A DNA stretch of 64,000 nucleotides from Mytilus californianus (taxonomy: Eukaryota > Mollusca > Bivalvia > Mytilida > Mytilidae): NCBI RefSeq assembly GCF_021869535.1, contig NW_026262593.1, positions 57,248,318 to 57,312,317 of the forward strand, in the 5' to 3' direction. Under the pieces are notes generated by a model. It ran no database searches, was not told the DNA's origin, and saw only the letters and a list, made by a program, of their open reading frames with translations. Made by a program: the position numbers and the translations under genes. Every line of letters begins with the position of its first letter. Positions within the stretch are counted from its first letter, which is position 1. This document shows, in pieces, positions 22,490-34,208 of the stretch.

Positions 22490-23560
22490 GCAATTTTGTA
22501 GCAGTCACTAAACCATGAAAATGTGCGACTTGCTTCGAATGCGATTTTAAAAAGTACAACTGAGATTAGCTCTCTAACCTAAACCTGGTCGGTGGGCTTT
22601 CAACTTAACAGAAGACAATGAAACGTTATAGCTACTGCTAGCTTAGGCAATTATTCTATGTTGTTTCAATCTGATCAAAATTCTGATCTATATTAACTCG
22701 ATTGCTCGTATATATAAGCTAACGAAATAACATCTATATATTAATTAGATTGATGTTGTTACAACCCTTTTTATATAGATAAATTCCATGTCAATTGTAG
22801 GCAAGTTTGTTCTCAATAAGGCATATAAGTGTGTACGATGGAGTGATTAACCTGTTTCTAATTGTCATTTTGTTTTCATAACTTTGACGGAAACTCACCC
22901 CCTTTTTCACCATTTGCAGTCTTTCTTATTTCGATAAAGCAAAGATATACTCAGACCTGCTTTTTCAATCCATTATACGTTAATATTACAACAGTTTTAG
23001 AACTAAATACAATTTTATGTGCTTCCACACCAACCAAAAGAAAACTGGATATTTTCCGAGAAAATCATTACGAACACCTTCTGTCAAATACCGGAAAAAT
23101 AACATTTTTGAAGAGCAACTTATTAATGTTAATATCTAAAAAAAACATCTCTAGAGATCTCTTGTACCGAATCTTGGAATTAGGTCAAAGTCACTGTTGT
23201 TTAACAGCTAGATGAAAATTGTTAATGTGCACCCTATAAGTACAAATATCAATCTCGAACCATATTTGGCAACATAAATATTAAATTAGTTCTAAATATC
23301 GAAATTATAGTTATAATCCTATGAATTATTCGAATTTATTTTGCTATAAATGCATATATGATGGGGCGACCAGCTGTCTAAACTTGACTGTGTGTTTTCA
23401 TTGAAATTTTAGCTTTGACCTTTGACCCAAATTTAAAAGAAATCGTGACCACTGTATACAACGACGTCATCTATATTTCGGTGAGGCTTGTGCTCCTCTT
23501 TCCAATGATATCAAATACAGCCGTGTGTTATTCCGTTTACCCAATTCGATAAAATTCGTT
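22490..23560. other. No recognisable gene
   Basis: A plus-strand frame without ATG start at 22,862-23,215 (117 codons) has no recognised domain or splice signals. Nothing else noticed. Confidence 0.35.
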
Positions 23561-23569
23561 GACTGGGCA

Positions 23570-23745
23570 CCCTACTATTATACAAGAGGATGAATTGTTT
23601 GCCATTACAGGGAAGGAATTTAAGTTTAAAATTACAAAATTTGATGTCGAAATCAACATAGGGTGCCAATATTTTCCATTTTGTTAGAATACAATAGGAT
23701 GGATTGTTTGACATATAAGGAAAGGTATAATAACGGATTTTTTTT
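23570..23745. repeat. Dispersed/tandem repeat of about 125 bp (ggatggattgtttgacat family), 1.5 units
   Basis: Two partial units containing 'gaggatgaattgtttgcc' and 'ggatggattgtttgacat', each followed by aaggaa and then, in the first, 'ttgatgtcgaaatcaaca'. Related units lie at 41,735-42,180 and 44,725-44,895. Confidence 0.55.
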
Positions 23746-23829
23746 TTATAAAACGCAAGCTCTGTGGTCTGCGGGGATGAACAGGTTCAATAGAATTGAC
23801 ATCTTACATCGCATATTTAGGTTTATTTA

Positions 23830-24920
23830 TGTAACACTCAGAAACGTGTCCACCCCCCTAAACGTGTCCGATTCCCCCAAACGTGTCCATATGACGTCAC
23901 TGAACTGCAAAACATGTCTAGTTGCTAATGGGTGCCAAAACGTGTTTTGTTTATGAACGCCCAATCGTGTCCATTTTTTAAATACGCCCAAACGTGTCCA
24001 ATCCCCCAAACGTGTCCATATCAAGCCAAAACGTCTCCTATTCTCCTATTCAAAAAGCTCAGAAATCACTTCTGCAAGAAGCCGGTCGTACAATAACAGA
24101 TAGGCATCACCGGAGTATATTAGTACAAAAGAATTCACTAAGTAAACGATGAATTAAACTATTTAAAACATTTTAAACTAGTTAATTGCAATATTTATGT
24201 TTACTCTAAATATGCATGAAATAGTTGTCACTGGACATTAAGCAATCAACAGTCAATACTTAATTATCTTTTGCAAATTAAGCTTGCAATTATGCCTGAT
24301 ATAAACAACCGGCGTTGAACAAACTAATTAATGCTAATAAATGACCACTTTATTAATTATAGTGAAGCACTACGAAAACTTGCAAACTTTAAAAAAATGT
24401 ATTAGATTTCTTAATTGTGAAGTACCTCCATCTAGGATAATCATATTGATAAAAAATAAAACCGCTGCAAGTACAAAAAACTGTTTATTGTGCAATTCTT
24501 TTTCTTATCTGGTGTCTGTTTACTTGAAAGCAGAAGTCACTCTGCATAGTGTACAATATCTTGGACATTTGTCTATACGGATCACTACACCTTTCCTCAG
24601 GATGTCCTTGGATAGCGTCTTCGATCTTTTTTTTTATGAATCCAACCGAAACCCGACTTCTTCAATCGTTTTCTCTATCATTGAATTGCCGTAAACTTTA
24701 TTGACGTCACTGAGAACAAATTAGCGCTAAAGGTTTTGAGACGTTTTTGCGTTTTAAAGTGGACACGTTTTGGCGAATAACAATTATCGCACACGTTTAA
24801 GGGTTATGAAATCGGGCACGTTTGGGTGATATCAACTTTTAAGGACACGTTTTGGGGAAATAGACACGTTTGGGGAAATCGGACACGTTTGGGGGGATGG
24901 ACACGTTTGGGAATGTTACA
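23830..24920. mobile_element. 1,091-bp inverted-repeat element with subterminal cgtgtcc/ggacacg arrays
   Basis: Ends are tgtaacactc and gaatgttaca, flanked by ta on both sides. Inside the left end the word cgtgtcc recurs at least six times (for example aaacgtgtccgattccccc). Inside the right end its complement ggacacg recurs five or more times with the same spacers, so the inverted repeat extends about 60 bp clearly and further with gaps. A tgacgtca site lies in each arm (about 23,892 and 24,700). The interior contains a 117-codon plus-strand frame (24,341-24,694) without recognised homology and no transposase. A ta duplication would fit a Tc1/mariner-like mechanism, but 2 bp in AT-rich DNA is weak evidence. 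Confidence 0.7.
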
Positions 24921-24924
24921 TATA

Positions 24925-27560
24925 TATATACACCATTTTTAAATGCAATTAACCGTGAACTACTCCAAATATTTTTAGAGAAGAGTTTTGTCTGATAAGG
25001 GATCATTTTATGTTGTCTGTTTTATTTCAAGTCTTCAAGTATTGCCTAGTTAAATCTACCGACATGAATATTGATGACCACATATAAAGTTTTATTTTTT
25101 TCTGTATTTTTTTTTTTCAGTTTTGCAGTTTTAAATTATCAAATAATTTCTGGAACTTTTTTTCCGCGATAGTTTATTTATCATTTGCAACATATAAGTA
25201 AACCATTGAAATAAAGAAAACGAAACTGTTAGTTGATATCAAAATTAACATATTCCATTAGAATCTGAAAGATCGTATTTATAAAAAAGGTAATAGATTT
25301 AAATTCAACTTTAAAATAAAAATCATTCTAACAAGAAAAGATAGTTTATTCATAATTTTCACTAAGAGTTAATGGGAAGAGTAAACGAGCGTTTCTAAGT
25401 GCACTTTAGTGCATGTAAAGATGTAAAATCTGAAGTAAACGCCAGTTAACTACCGACTAAATGGACACTGAGCAAACGCGCGTTTGCTGGAGAAGACATA
25501 AGTAATTTCCCTTTTGTTACGCTAACGTAGTTTTAGTAAACGCGAAAATTGGAGTAAAAACATGAAATATATGCTCGCGGCGTTAACATGCGTTTATCTT
25601 AATTATATTTTGCCTGGTCTGCTCCCAACTGTACATCAAGAGGGCTTTATTTGTGTGCATAAATATGAGCCTTTCTGGCGCACAGTAACATAAAATTTTT
25701 GGTAGTAATTTAGTTCGTTCAAGATTTGTACAATGTAGATGGTATGCAGTGTACTTAATTAATTCGATAACATTTTAAATGAACCTTTCTCTAATTTTTG
25801 TGGAATTTTCACATTTCTTGAGCAGAGTGAGAAAAATATTTCTCATCACTAGTGAAATTTAAGACAGACAGCTAGATACCATAAACATACAATGTATACA
25901 CAGCCAGAGTCGGAGCTTGATTTGCTATATGATAGAAAAAAGGTCATTTATTCAAAATCATAAAATGCAAAAAATACATTTTGCAAATAAAACATTTGAC
26001 ATTAAAGTTCATATTTAATATGAAATAATAATACATAAATTAATACGAAATTACATCAACTAATATCATATCAATTGAATAAATGACAAAGAATAGCAAA
26101 GGTGGGGAGAAAAATCGTGAATACAATTTATATACAACTTGAAAAATTTACGAGCATGACATTCACATACATGTACACCAAAAAATAACACTTTAATTTT
26201 GTAAAACGTTTCCACATTGAGCAGAAATAATAAAAGTTCATATGATCATATACCAAGATAATACTTTTAAATTATCTCGTACTGATAAAAATTATTAAAG
26301 GTGTAAATCTTATTCCGGTCAGGACCACAGCAATAAAATTACAATATAATCGTCGTTAAGTATATGTTTCAGAATTCATAAATCGTCTTACCTCTAGACA
26401 GTTAAGAATAGTATCCCCTAAATATTTTAGTACGGACAATTAGTACATTAATTAACCGAAACTTTATCTTTAATCTTAAATCTGCAAACAAAATAGAAGT
26501 ACATTTTACGAAACCCTGGATCCTTTCTAAATACGAAGGTTTATATCTGACTATTTCTACATGGGATCATGAGCAACTGATTCTCATACTACACTTGACA
26601 TTGTTCAATCAAAATTGTATAAAGATCATAGATTTATTCAATTTCTTAAGGAAAGAGTTTTTAAATTGAAATTAGTAAATAAATATCTAATGTAGACCTT
26701 TTTAACTCACAGTTATTTTTGTTATTATTGATATGAGATTTTAGAAATATTTTGCGTAACTCATGATTCGGTAAAAAGTTAAGCTTTAGTCATAATCTTG
26801 AATATACAGGTTTTTAGAAATTTAATGACTGGTGAATACCACCATTCAATATTAATAGTAATAAATTATATCGATAATACCACAATAAAAATAACGGGAA
26901 TCCACTAAACGTACTTATCCAGCACTGATAAGCTTGGGGACTTGTAATTTACACTTCAAATATACTTAATATACATCGGGAATTTGATTTTTCTATTGAA
27001 TAAAATAATAATAATAATGAAAATAAATAAATAAATATATTGCTATACATCAAATAAATTCATATTTATTTTCTTCCTGGCATGCTACAGAACTTATTCT
27101 GAACATACTGATATTCTAATGCAATACATTTTAAAAGGTTTATATTGTATATAGTCGTAATAAAGCTGTAAAATGAAAAAAAATTTTAAATAATATTCCA
27201 GCTTTTAGTGATTTTCGTATAATTTTTATTTACCTTGCGATAAACATGATGAAAGTTAAATGATGTAAATTAATAACCATTTTAGTTAAATATAAAATCT
27301 TAAGTTTGTGATGGGTTTACCTCTAAAGACCATAGCATTTAGTACATCATTGGGATAAACCATAAAATCCTTTTATATATATATATAATTTGAATAATTA
27401 CGAAATAGGAGTTAAAAAGGCAACATTAAAAACCATAGCATGATTTGCGAACAATTCATGTATACATACAGGAGGTTAAACCGAGCCATAAAATTTAAAA
27501 AAACAATTTAATGGTAGCCTATCAAATGTCCACATTGACAGTCTGAATAATGTGTAAAGA
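24925..27560. other. Long AT-rich interval without recognisable gene
   Basis: Very AT-rich. Contains the gcgtttact-type repeat block at about 25,375-25,620 and simple repeats near 27,003-27,040 (aataat and aaat runs) and 27,376-27,387 (ta run). No coding or RNA gene recognised. Confidence 0.45.
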
Positions 27561-27562
27561 CA

Positions 27563-28205
27563 GCAAAGGCAGGAGGGCAGGCAATATAGACCCCAATCGT
27601 ATGAAATAAAGATCATAAACGTTTTGGCTGGCAATACTGACCCAAAACAAGCATAGCATTTTATTACTAAAGATCATATACTAGTAAACGTTTTGGCAGG
27701 CAATGCTGACCCAAAACAAGACATTTGCAATTATATGAAATAAAGATTATAAAACGTTTTGGCAGGCAATGCTGACCCAAAACAGAAGCATTGCATTTTA
27801 CTACTAAAAATCATATAAACCGTTTTAGCAGGCAATGCTGACCCAAAACAAAATAGTTGTAGTTGTATGAAATAAAGAGCATAAACGTTTTGGCAGGCAA
27901 TACTGACCCAAAACAGAAGCAGCATAGCATTTTTTTTTTTTGTTTTTTACTAAAGATCATTATACAAGTAAACGTTTTGTCAAGCAATGCTGACCAAAAA
28001 CAAGACAGTTGTGATTATATGAAATAAAGATCATAAAACGTTTTGGCAGGCAATGCTGATCCAAAACAAGACAGTTGTAATTGTATGAAATAAAGATCAT
28101 AAAAAGTTTTGGCAGGCAATGCTGCCAAAACAAGATAGTTGTAAATGTATGAAATAAAGATCATAAACATTTTGTCAGGCAATACTGACCCGAAACAGCT
28201 GAAGC
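27563..28205. repeat. Satellite of about 65-bp units in two alternating types, hairpin-forming core
   Basis: About ten units share the core gttttggcaggcaatgctgacc followed by caaaac; cores start near 27,622, 27,691, 27,755, 27,821, 27,886, 27,973, 28,040, 28,105 and 28,168, with a truncated first unit at 27,563. The spacer is either type A (gcatagcattttattactaa) or type B (agttgtaattgtatgaaata), in the order B-A-B-A-B-A-B-B-B-A. The core pairs with itself: gttttggcag with ctg and ccaaaac, around a gcaatg loop. A T-rich expansion enlarges the third type A unit. Confidence 0.85.
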
Positions 28206-28470
28206 ATAAAGTTTTGTTACTAACTCAATTCTTTTTATGCTGTAAAATTCCATAAACGCATTTGACTTCAATCCTTGAATCACGGATAGGACAATTCCAT
28301 CCATGAACTGCAGCAGAAGTCTTTGTTTTTTTCCTTCTTCTAAAACTAAGTGCTGTATAGTTACGAGAGTCCAAGACAATTAACGACATAGCAAACTTTA
28401 CAGAGATGGTGGAATAGTAGCAATTGGTGCTTTGGACTTCCATTGGAACTATGGTCCAGTTGTGTATCCA
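28205..28470 (-). other. Possible exon of unknown gene (open on both strands)
   Basis: The minus strand is open from about 28,495 to 28,225 (C-terminal part ILQHKKN). The plus strand of the same DNA reads ALDFHWNYGPVVYPNADRS before a stop at about 28,494. Base composition is less AT-rich than around it. A plus-strand donor-like ttg|gtaagt occurs at about 28,530. I recognise neither product and cannot decide the strand. Confidence 0.25.
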
Positions 28471-28539
28471 AATGCTGATCGAAGTCGTATTTTGTAAATT
28501 TGTATTTATAAAACAGTCAAAGTAGGCTTTGGTAAGTCA

Positions 28540-29330
28540 ATGATTCTTGTTGATATGACACCGCACGTCTGGATCAAAATTCTAATCTCGAAATTAGGTA
28601 TGTGTCATTAAGTAATGTCAGTGAAACAGCAACCCATCAACATTCGTATGTTTGTGTTATCGGAACTACGGCATACCGCTGATATATGAAAGTATATGTA
28701 AGTTGTTGATATCACGCCTTATTGCACATTTCCTTCAATGGGAAAAGGTTCTTTCGTAGATCAATGCCAGACCCAGCGCTCTTTGTCCATAGTTAAAGCA
28801 TGAAATAAACAAAATAAGAATGTAAAAGAATGGAAAAACTTAATTTCTCATTAAAAAACTAACTTGATCTTGTTCTAGGACCACAAACATAACGCATGTT
28901 AAGGAATAGAATGCGATGATTTAATTATCATAGTTTCTTCTTCTTCTTCAATAATCAACCATTAAACAGACATGATTTTTATATATTATGTATCAAATGA
29001 AGAGTATGAACTTTTAAATATTATAAGTATGTCTTGTCCATTGTTATTTTTAATAATTAATCTAGTATAAAGTAAAAGCAAACGACCTTACAATGCATAA
29101 GTATTGGCATAAAAATCATCAATTACGTTCATCGCAACCCAAACTATATCATGTACATGAATTATACTAGTAAACATAATTATAATAAAATAATACATTA
29201 ACACATGTATTTTAAACTGACAAACATGTGAATCTAGCTACATGTCTCAAAATACTGGCAATTTTGTATGTAGCAAAAAGATTGATTACAAAAATAATTT
29301 ATTCCGAACCAATCACCATGACGAAATAAT
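28540..29330. other. AT-rich sequence without recognisable gene
   Basis: No coding or repeat hallmark recognised. The last 60 bases resemble 40,190-40,235 ('aaccaatcaccatgacga' versus 'aaaccatcgtgacgagat'), so the satellite's larger unit begins here. Confidence 0.4.
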
Positions 29331-29336
29331 AATTAA

Positions 29337-29528
29337 AAGTAGCATGATTTTCATGACGAAGCATAAAACAATACAGAGATCATAGACCAAGCTACTACGA
29401 CCTCTGCAAAACAAGTAGCATGAGTTTCATGACGAAACATAAAACAATACAGAGATCATAGACCAAGCTACTACGACCTCTGCAAAAAAGTAGCATGAGT
29501 TTCATGACGAAGCATAAAACAATACAGA
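29337..29528. repeat. 66-bp satellite, left part (three units)
   Basis: Direct repeats of about 66 bp containing 'agtagcatgagtttcatgac', 'gcataaaacaatacagag' and 'ctactacgacctctgcaa'. The third unit stops inside acaatacaga, where the 10-kb insertion begins, and the array resumes at 39,625 in the same orientation. Within a unit, cagagatc/gacctctg can pair to form a hairpin. Confidence 0.9.
29525..29528. repeat. Target-site duplication, left copy (caga)
   Basis: Matches caga at 39,625-39,628. Uninterrupted satellite units have a single caga in this position (acaatacagagatcat). Confidence 0.75.
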
Positions 29529-29822
29529 AACAGTCTCCGGGACAAGTTTGCACTTCCGCTGAGTGCAAAAGTTGTCACCTTAATTTTTGGTGTTAAGTCA
29601 AAATGAAGTTGATAACTTGGTTGGTATTGGTTCCCTGATATTTGTCCTAAAAATTTTTGGCTCTAGCACCACTGTTGAAAAAGTTATGCCCCTTTTTTCA
29701 ACAATTTCCTCAGAGGAAAAGTAGTTTTCCTCAATGGAAATCAAATCTTCCTAAAGGAAAAAGATTTTTCCTCAAGGGAAACTGTATTTTCCTCAAGGGA
29801 AAAAGATTTCCCTTAGGGAATT
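29529..29822 (+). repeat. Left terminal inverted repeat of the 10-kb element
   Basis: About 195 bp of unique sequence followed by five or six short palindromes of the type ttcctcagaggaa or ttcctcaagggaa, spaced about 20-25 bp (29,705-29,822). Inverted partner: 39,332-39,624. Confidence 0.85.
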
Positions 29823-30079
29823 TGCTGCATTAATGTTTTATTTTAGTTTTTGCCATGGCGTTGACTCGAGTTTTATATATTATGCATCTTTTGTGCTGTA
29901 TTTTAACAATTATTTACAAGCATGCTGCATGTTTACACATTCATCACTATACTGCATCTAAATATAGCTTTATTGTAAAAAAAAATAAGGAGATATAGTA
30001 TGATTGGTGATGAGACAACTATCAACAAGAATTTAAAATACCTGATATAAGCAATTGTGACTTACTTTCTTTACTCAGA

Positions 30080-30235
30080 GTGATCGTAAATTAATCAGAT
30101 ATGCTCAGTGGAGGAGGGGTGGGGGCTTCATATCAAAAGAAAAGAAATCAGCATTAGCTTTTTGTGATAAATATCAGAGACATATATACACAAATGTGTA
30201 TATATGTCTCTGTAAATATATAATAAACTCACAGT
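30080..30235 (+). other. Acceptor-flanked open segment (possible exon) overlapping a perfect hairpin
   Basis: A polypyrimidine tract and acceptor (tttctttactcag) is followed by an open frame beginning SDRKLIRYAQWRRGGGFIS and running to a stop at about 30,233. No clear donor is present. The distal part is a perfect hairpin (30,175-30,212). I do not recognise the sequence. Confidence 0.25.
30175..30212. repeat. Perfect 17-bp-arm hairpin
   Basis: cagagacatatatacac, loop aaat, then gtgtatatatgtctctg. The arms are exactly complementary. Confidence 0.95.
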
Positions 30236-30530
30236 AACAGAAATAGCTCCTGAAAGCTCTGTCAGATCCCGGCACTTTTAACTGTTTTTTGACGCGTGCT
30301 AAAAAATGCAGCACCTGGTTACAGGGGCTCATTTGACAAACTGTCATCTTTCGTAATTTAAGTTATAAAATCTAAATTTTAAGTGATCTAAAATGTTCAT
30401 GACTAACGAGTTATTTCACTTGTACGATTTTTCTGTGAAATGAGTCTAAGAGTATATACATGTATATCGGGATACTGACTGCATAGTAAAATATGTAAAT
30501 GAGGCCTGGTCATTTTTTAAAGAAATTTTT

Positions 30531-32341
30531 ATGGATATTCTTGACAGTGTTGCCCCTCTTAAAGAAGTTTGTATTAAACAAAGAACAGAACCATGGATGT
30601 CAGCTGAAATTTTGATAGATATTCAGCAGAGAGACAAATTTTTATCTGATTTTAAGACTTCTAAAAATCCTGAAGATTTCAAAAAGTTTAGTAAACTTAG
30701 AAATCATGTTCAACGATCATGCAAAACTGAAAAATCTGACTATTACAGCAGTGAAATTGAAGAAAATAGAAATAACCCAAAACAACTTTGGAAAAGTTTT
30801 AAAAATTTAGGATATCAAAAAGATCCTCAATCAAATCCTAATATAGTATTAAATATTGATGGGCAAAACTGTCACGATAACAAAAAAATATCAAATAATT
30901 TTAACATGTTTTTTACAACTATAGCTGCAAAACTGGTAGAAAAACTACCAACTGCAAAGGGTTTATATAGTGCCACTACAAATATTGTTAGATCCTTTTA
31001 TGTTCAGAGAAGGAAATCATATTTTTTTTTTAACCTAAAGCATGTAACAGAGGAGTTTGTGTATAAAGAACTCCTCTGTTACATGCTTTAGGCTAAAAAA
31101 AATATATGATTTCCTTCTCTGAACATAAAAGGATCTAACAATATTTGTAGTTTAAATATAAGTAAGAGCATGGGCCTAGATGGTATTCCAGCAAGGTTTC
31201 TTAAGGATGCAGCCCCAATTCTGAAAATACCCATTACGTTCTTGATAAATTTATCTATCTCTGAAGGTACGGTACCTGACGATCTGAAAATGGCTAAGGT
31301 CAAGCCCCTATTTAAGAAAAATGACAGACTTAAGTCTGAAAATTACAGGCCTGTTAGCATTTTAAGTATTGTTTCTAAAATTCTAGAAAAAGCTGCCTAT
31401 AAGCAACTTGAAAAATTTTTGATTTCAAATAATTTATTATTTGAGTTTCGATCAGGATTTAGAAGTTCATATTCAACTGATTCTTGTCTCATTCACTTGA
31501 TAGATCACATTAAAGCTCAAACAGCGAAAGGTCTTTTTACAGGCATGGTCCTATTAGACCTACAGAAGGCATTTGACACAGTAGATCACAAGATATTATG
31601 TGACAAATTAGAAGTAATTGGGGTTAGATCCATACCTTGGTTTGAGTCATATTTAACAAACAGAAAACAGGTTGTAAGGTGTAAATGGGGTGATTTCAGA
31701 AGTGTGTAATATTACATGTGGTGTCCCTCAAGGTAGCTTACTGGGTCCACTTTTGTTTTTGATCTATGTCAATGATGTTCAAATTAGCATCGACTCAGAT
31801 TGTAAAGTTTTGATATATGCAGATGATACTGCAATTTTATTTTCCCATATAGACCCTGGGGTCATCTCGCATAAATTATCCAGAATGCTGGAATCATGCC
31901 ATGATTCCGTAAAATGACAATAAATTGTCCTTACATTTGGGAAAGACGGAGAGTATAATTTTTGGTCCTGGTCGAAAACTTCGGTCGTTAATACCGGGTG
32001 ATTTTGCTATCTCCTGTGATGGTATTAATATTGAATCCAAAACTTTTGTAAAATATTTGGGAATAATAATTTGTCAGTATCTAACTGGTGATTTTATTGT
32101 CAACTCTTTAGTGAAAAAAGTCAATCAAAGGCTTAAATTTTTATATAGAAACAAAGAGTGTCTAAATTTTCAATCTAGGAAAACATTGTGCTCTTCCCTG
32201 ATTCAATGTCATTTTGACTATGCATGTGCATGCTGGTATGAAGGTATATCAAAACAAATGAAGAATAAACTTCAAGTGGCACGAAATAAGATTGTGATTT
32301 ATTCTGCAATTACATCACAGAAAGAGTGTGACATATATTGA
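30531..32341 (+). pseudogene. LINE ORF2 remnant: linker and reverse transcriptase
   Basis: Would encode the polymerase that copies element RNA at a nicked genomic target. Four overlapping frames cover it: 30,531-31,091, 31,170-31,709, 31,690-31,917 and 31,925-32,341. Catalytic residues are conserved (FDTVD and YADD), so decay is recent enough for the domain to be read without ambiguity. The break near 31,690-31,709 lies between the NRKQVV block and the CGVPQGS block. The break near 31,915 precedes the LHLGKT block. Without the N-terminal endonuclease and with these shifts it cannot be functional. Confidence 0.88.
30975..31151. repeat. 83-bp-arm inverted duplication inside the LINE ORF
   Basis: Arm 1 (30,975-31,057) is repeated in reverse complement at 31,069-31,151 with only two or three differences, around an 11-base loop (gtgtataaag region). 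Removing about 72 bases of the second arm (31,074-31,145) rejoins the frame KEL to the following LNISKS block, so the second arm is a templated insertion that introduced the stop at 31,089-31,091. Confidence 0.9.
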
Positions 32342-32904
32342 ATTTAAGAAATTGGGCTTTTTAAATATAAGTAATAGAGTCAAACAACTAAGACTCAATC
32401 ATGTTTTTAACATTTTTAACAATATATGCCCAAATTATTTACATTCTAATTTTGTAAAAAAATGAAACATCTTCCAATACAAGATCTAGTAGTAAAAACT
32501 TTTATATACCAGGAATTAAAGGGTGTGAATCAACCACTTTCTTTTATAATGGAATAAAAGACTGAATTCGTTACCAGACAAGATTAAAAGTTGCTCTAAA
32601 AAATATAATTTTAAAGTACAGGTGAAAAAATTTTTGATGGATAAATTTAAATCCATCTTTAATAGTGAATTTGTTTTTTATTAATTATACTGGGGCTTTG
32701 ACCATTCATCTGTGATCAATTCTAAATGATTTGTGCTTGTATTTTCTACGTGTCACCCCTTGGTGTAAACTGGAAGTCTCGTTTTAAAAAGACCCCACTG
32801 GTAATAAGTTTTACTAACTTTTGTGGGTCATCCTAAGATAATAGGCTACAGTGTAAAATCTAATCAAGTTAAATTTCACTCATTATTTTTAATCTAGTCT
32901 AATC

Positions 32905-33900
32905 ATATTGTAACGTGTAACGGGCGATCAATGGATCCGTATCTGAATAAATCAGGATTTCAAGTGTTCAATTCAATTTTTTCACCACAACCAGTTGTCC
33001 TATTTAAAACAATCAACACATCCATAAATGGATATACAACGAAAAATGTATACACATCACAATGCACATAAATCAAAATGCAAGGTGAAGTACCTCATTC
33101 ACAATGCATAAACACACTGTATCATAACAGAATGCAATCACTATGCAACATGTATCAGACCGATTTATTCACAATGTCACTAACAGATTACTATGCAACA
33201 TGCATACGGCCCTTTATTACACAATGTCACTAACAGATTACTTTGCAACATGGATCAAGTAAGTATCACACAAAACGTATGAACACAAAATCACATATAT
33301 ACAACTTCTATTTACAACGTCCACCCATATGTAGTATCACCTTGTTAGTCTGCAAGTAACCACAATAACACAATGACACAATTACACATGCACAAATCCT
33401 TCAATACACAAGGAATATATATATATATATAAACACAGCTGAACTCGCGCACTAACTATCCCTATGAGTTCCCGCACAATGAATATTCTCCAAACTGGTA
33501 AGGTTAAACGAAGTGCACTTTCACTTATACACTTCCACAATATAACAACTTGCAACACCAGCAAGTATACACCATGTATTCTCACTAATATACATCTATG
33601 AAGTATTCACACTTCCACAATAGTACAACTTGCATTCTCAATAATACAATAACTTATTATATAAGTTTCACTTTATATCACAATCACTATTGCAATATCC
33701 ACATATAAATCCGAACACTATTAATATATCCTTTGGAATCACTAAATTCACTCTACTTACCAGTTGGAATATAATCCGTGATGTTATCACTTCAACGGTC
33801 CACATAAAACTGACCGAGTTTCTCTGTCTTGAGCTGGTTTATATACTACCATCTGGAACGGTCCATTATACTTGAAGGGGTGAAAATCAAGACTATACCA
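32905..33900 (-). other. CA-rich segment with a minus-strand promoter-like block
   Basis: Contains a 50-bp tandem repeat at 33,141-33,255 (ctatgcaacatg to taacagatta, 2.3 units) and a ta run at 33,416-33,432. On the minus strand a TATA-like gtatataaac (33,836-33,848) is followed by about 75 bases and a strong donor, ctg|gtaagt at 33,761. That could be the promoter and first non-coding exon of a retroelement or gene transcribed leftward. No coding sequence was recognised. Confidence 0.35.
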
Positions 33901-34208
33901 ACTTTAGGGGTGTTTTAAGTAACAGATGGTGCTCCAACTATGGAGAAACTTATATACATATAGAAACACAATAAATAGGAAAAGACAACTGGTATTTCAC
34001 ATCAAAATAAATGAACTATGACCGATTTCCGTTACAATATTATCAAAATATCATGAAAATTTTCATAATTTTATTTTTTATTTCTTAAATTAAAATTTTT
34101 AGTAAACATGTATATCATTTTAATGTCTATAAACTATGTCTAGTGCTATATCTGTGTCTTTATTGTATCTGTCAAATTCATGCCTTTTTATCTTGAATAA
34201 ATACATAT

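Larger units (their letters stand above)
30460..32900 (+). mobile_element. 5'-truncated non-LTR (LINE) retrotransposon
   Basis: Only the part from the endonuclease-RT linker to the 3' untranslated region is present. The linker (30,531-31,062) reads WMSAEILIDIQQRDKFL and NPKQLWKSFKNLGY. RT blocks follow: [32 protein letters not shown], motif [17 protein letters not shown] with its aspartate, GVPQGSLLGPLLFL, and motif C LIYADDTAIL with both aspartates. Then come a LHLGKTESIIFGP block and a C-terminal helical region to about 32,690. Frameshifts occur near 31,700 and 31,915, plus a stop inside the inverted duplication at 30,975-31,151. It belongs to the Jockey/CR1-like group by eye; the exact clade is uncertain. 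No upstream endonuclease was found. Confidence 0.9.

Noticed and set aside
22862-23215. 117-codon plus-strand frame
   Set aside because: No ATG at its start, no recognised domain, no flanking splice sites.
23827-24024. 65-codon minus-strand frame with repeated TRLG
   Set aside because: It reads the cgtgtcc subterminal repeats of the 1.1-kb element.
27563-28205. Regular repeats with variable spacers resembling a CRISPR array
   Set aside because: The spacers are only two recurring types, not unique sequences, no cas genes are present, and the DNA is clearly animal. It is a satellite.
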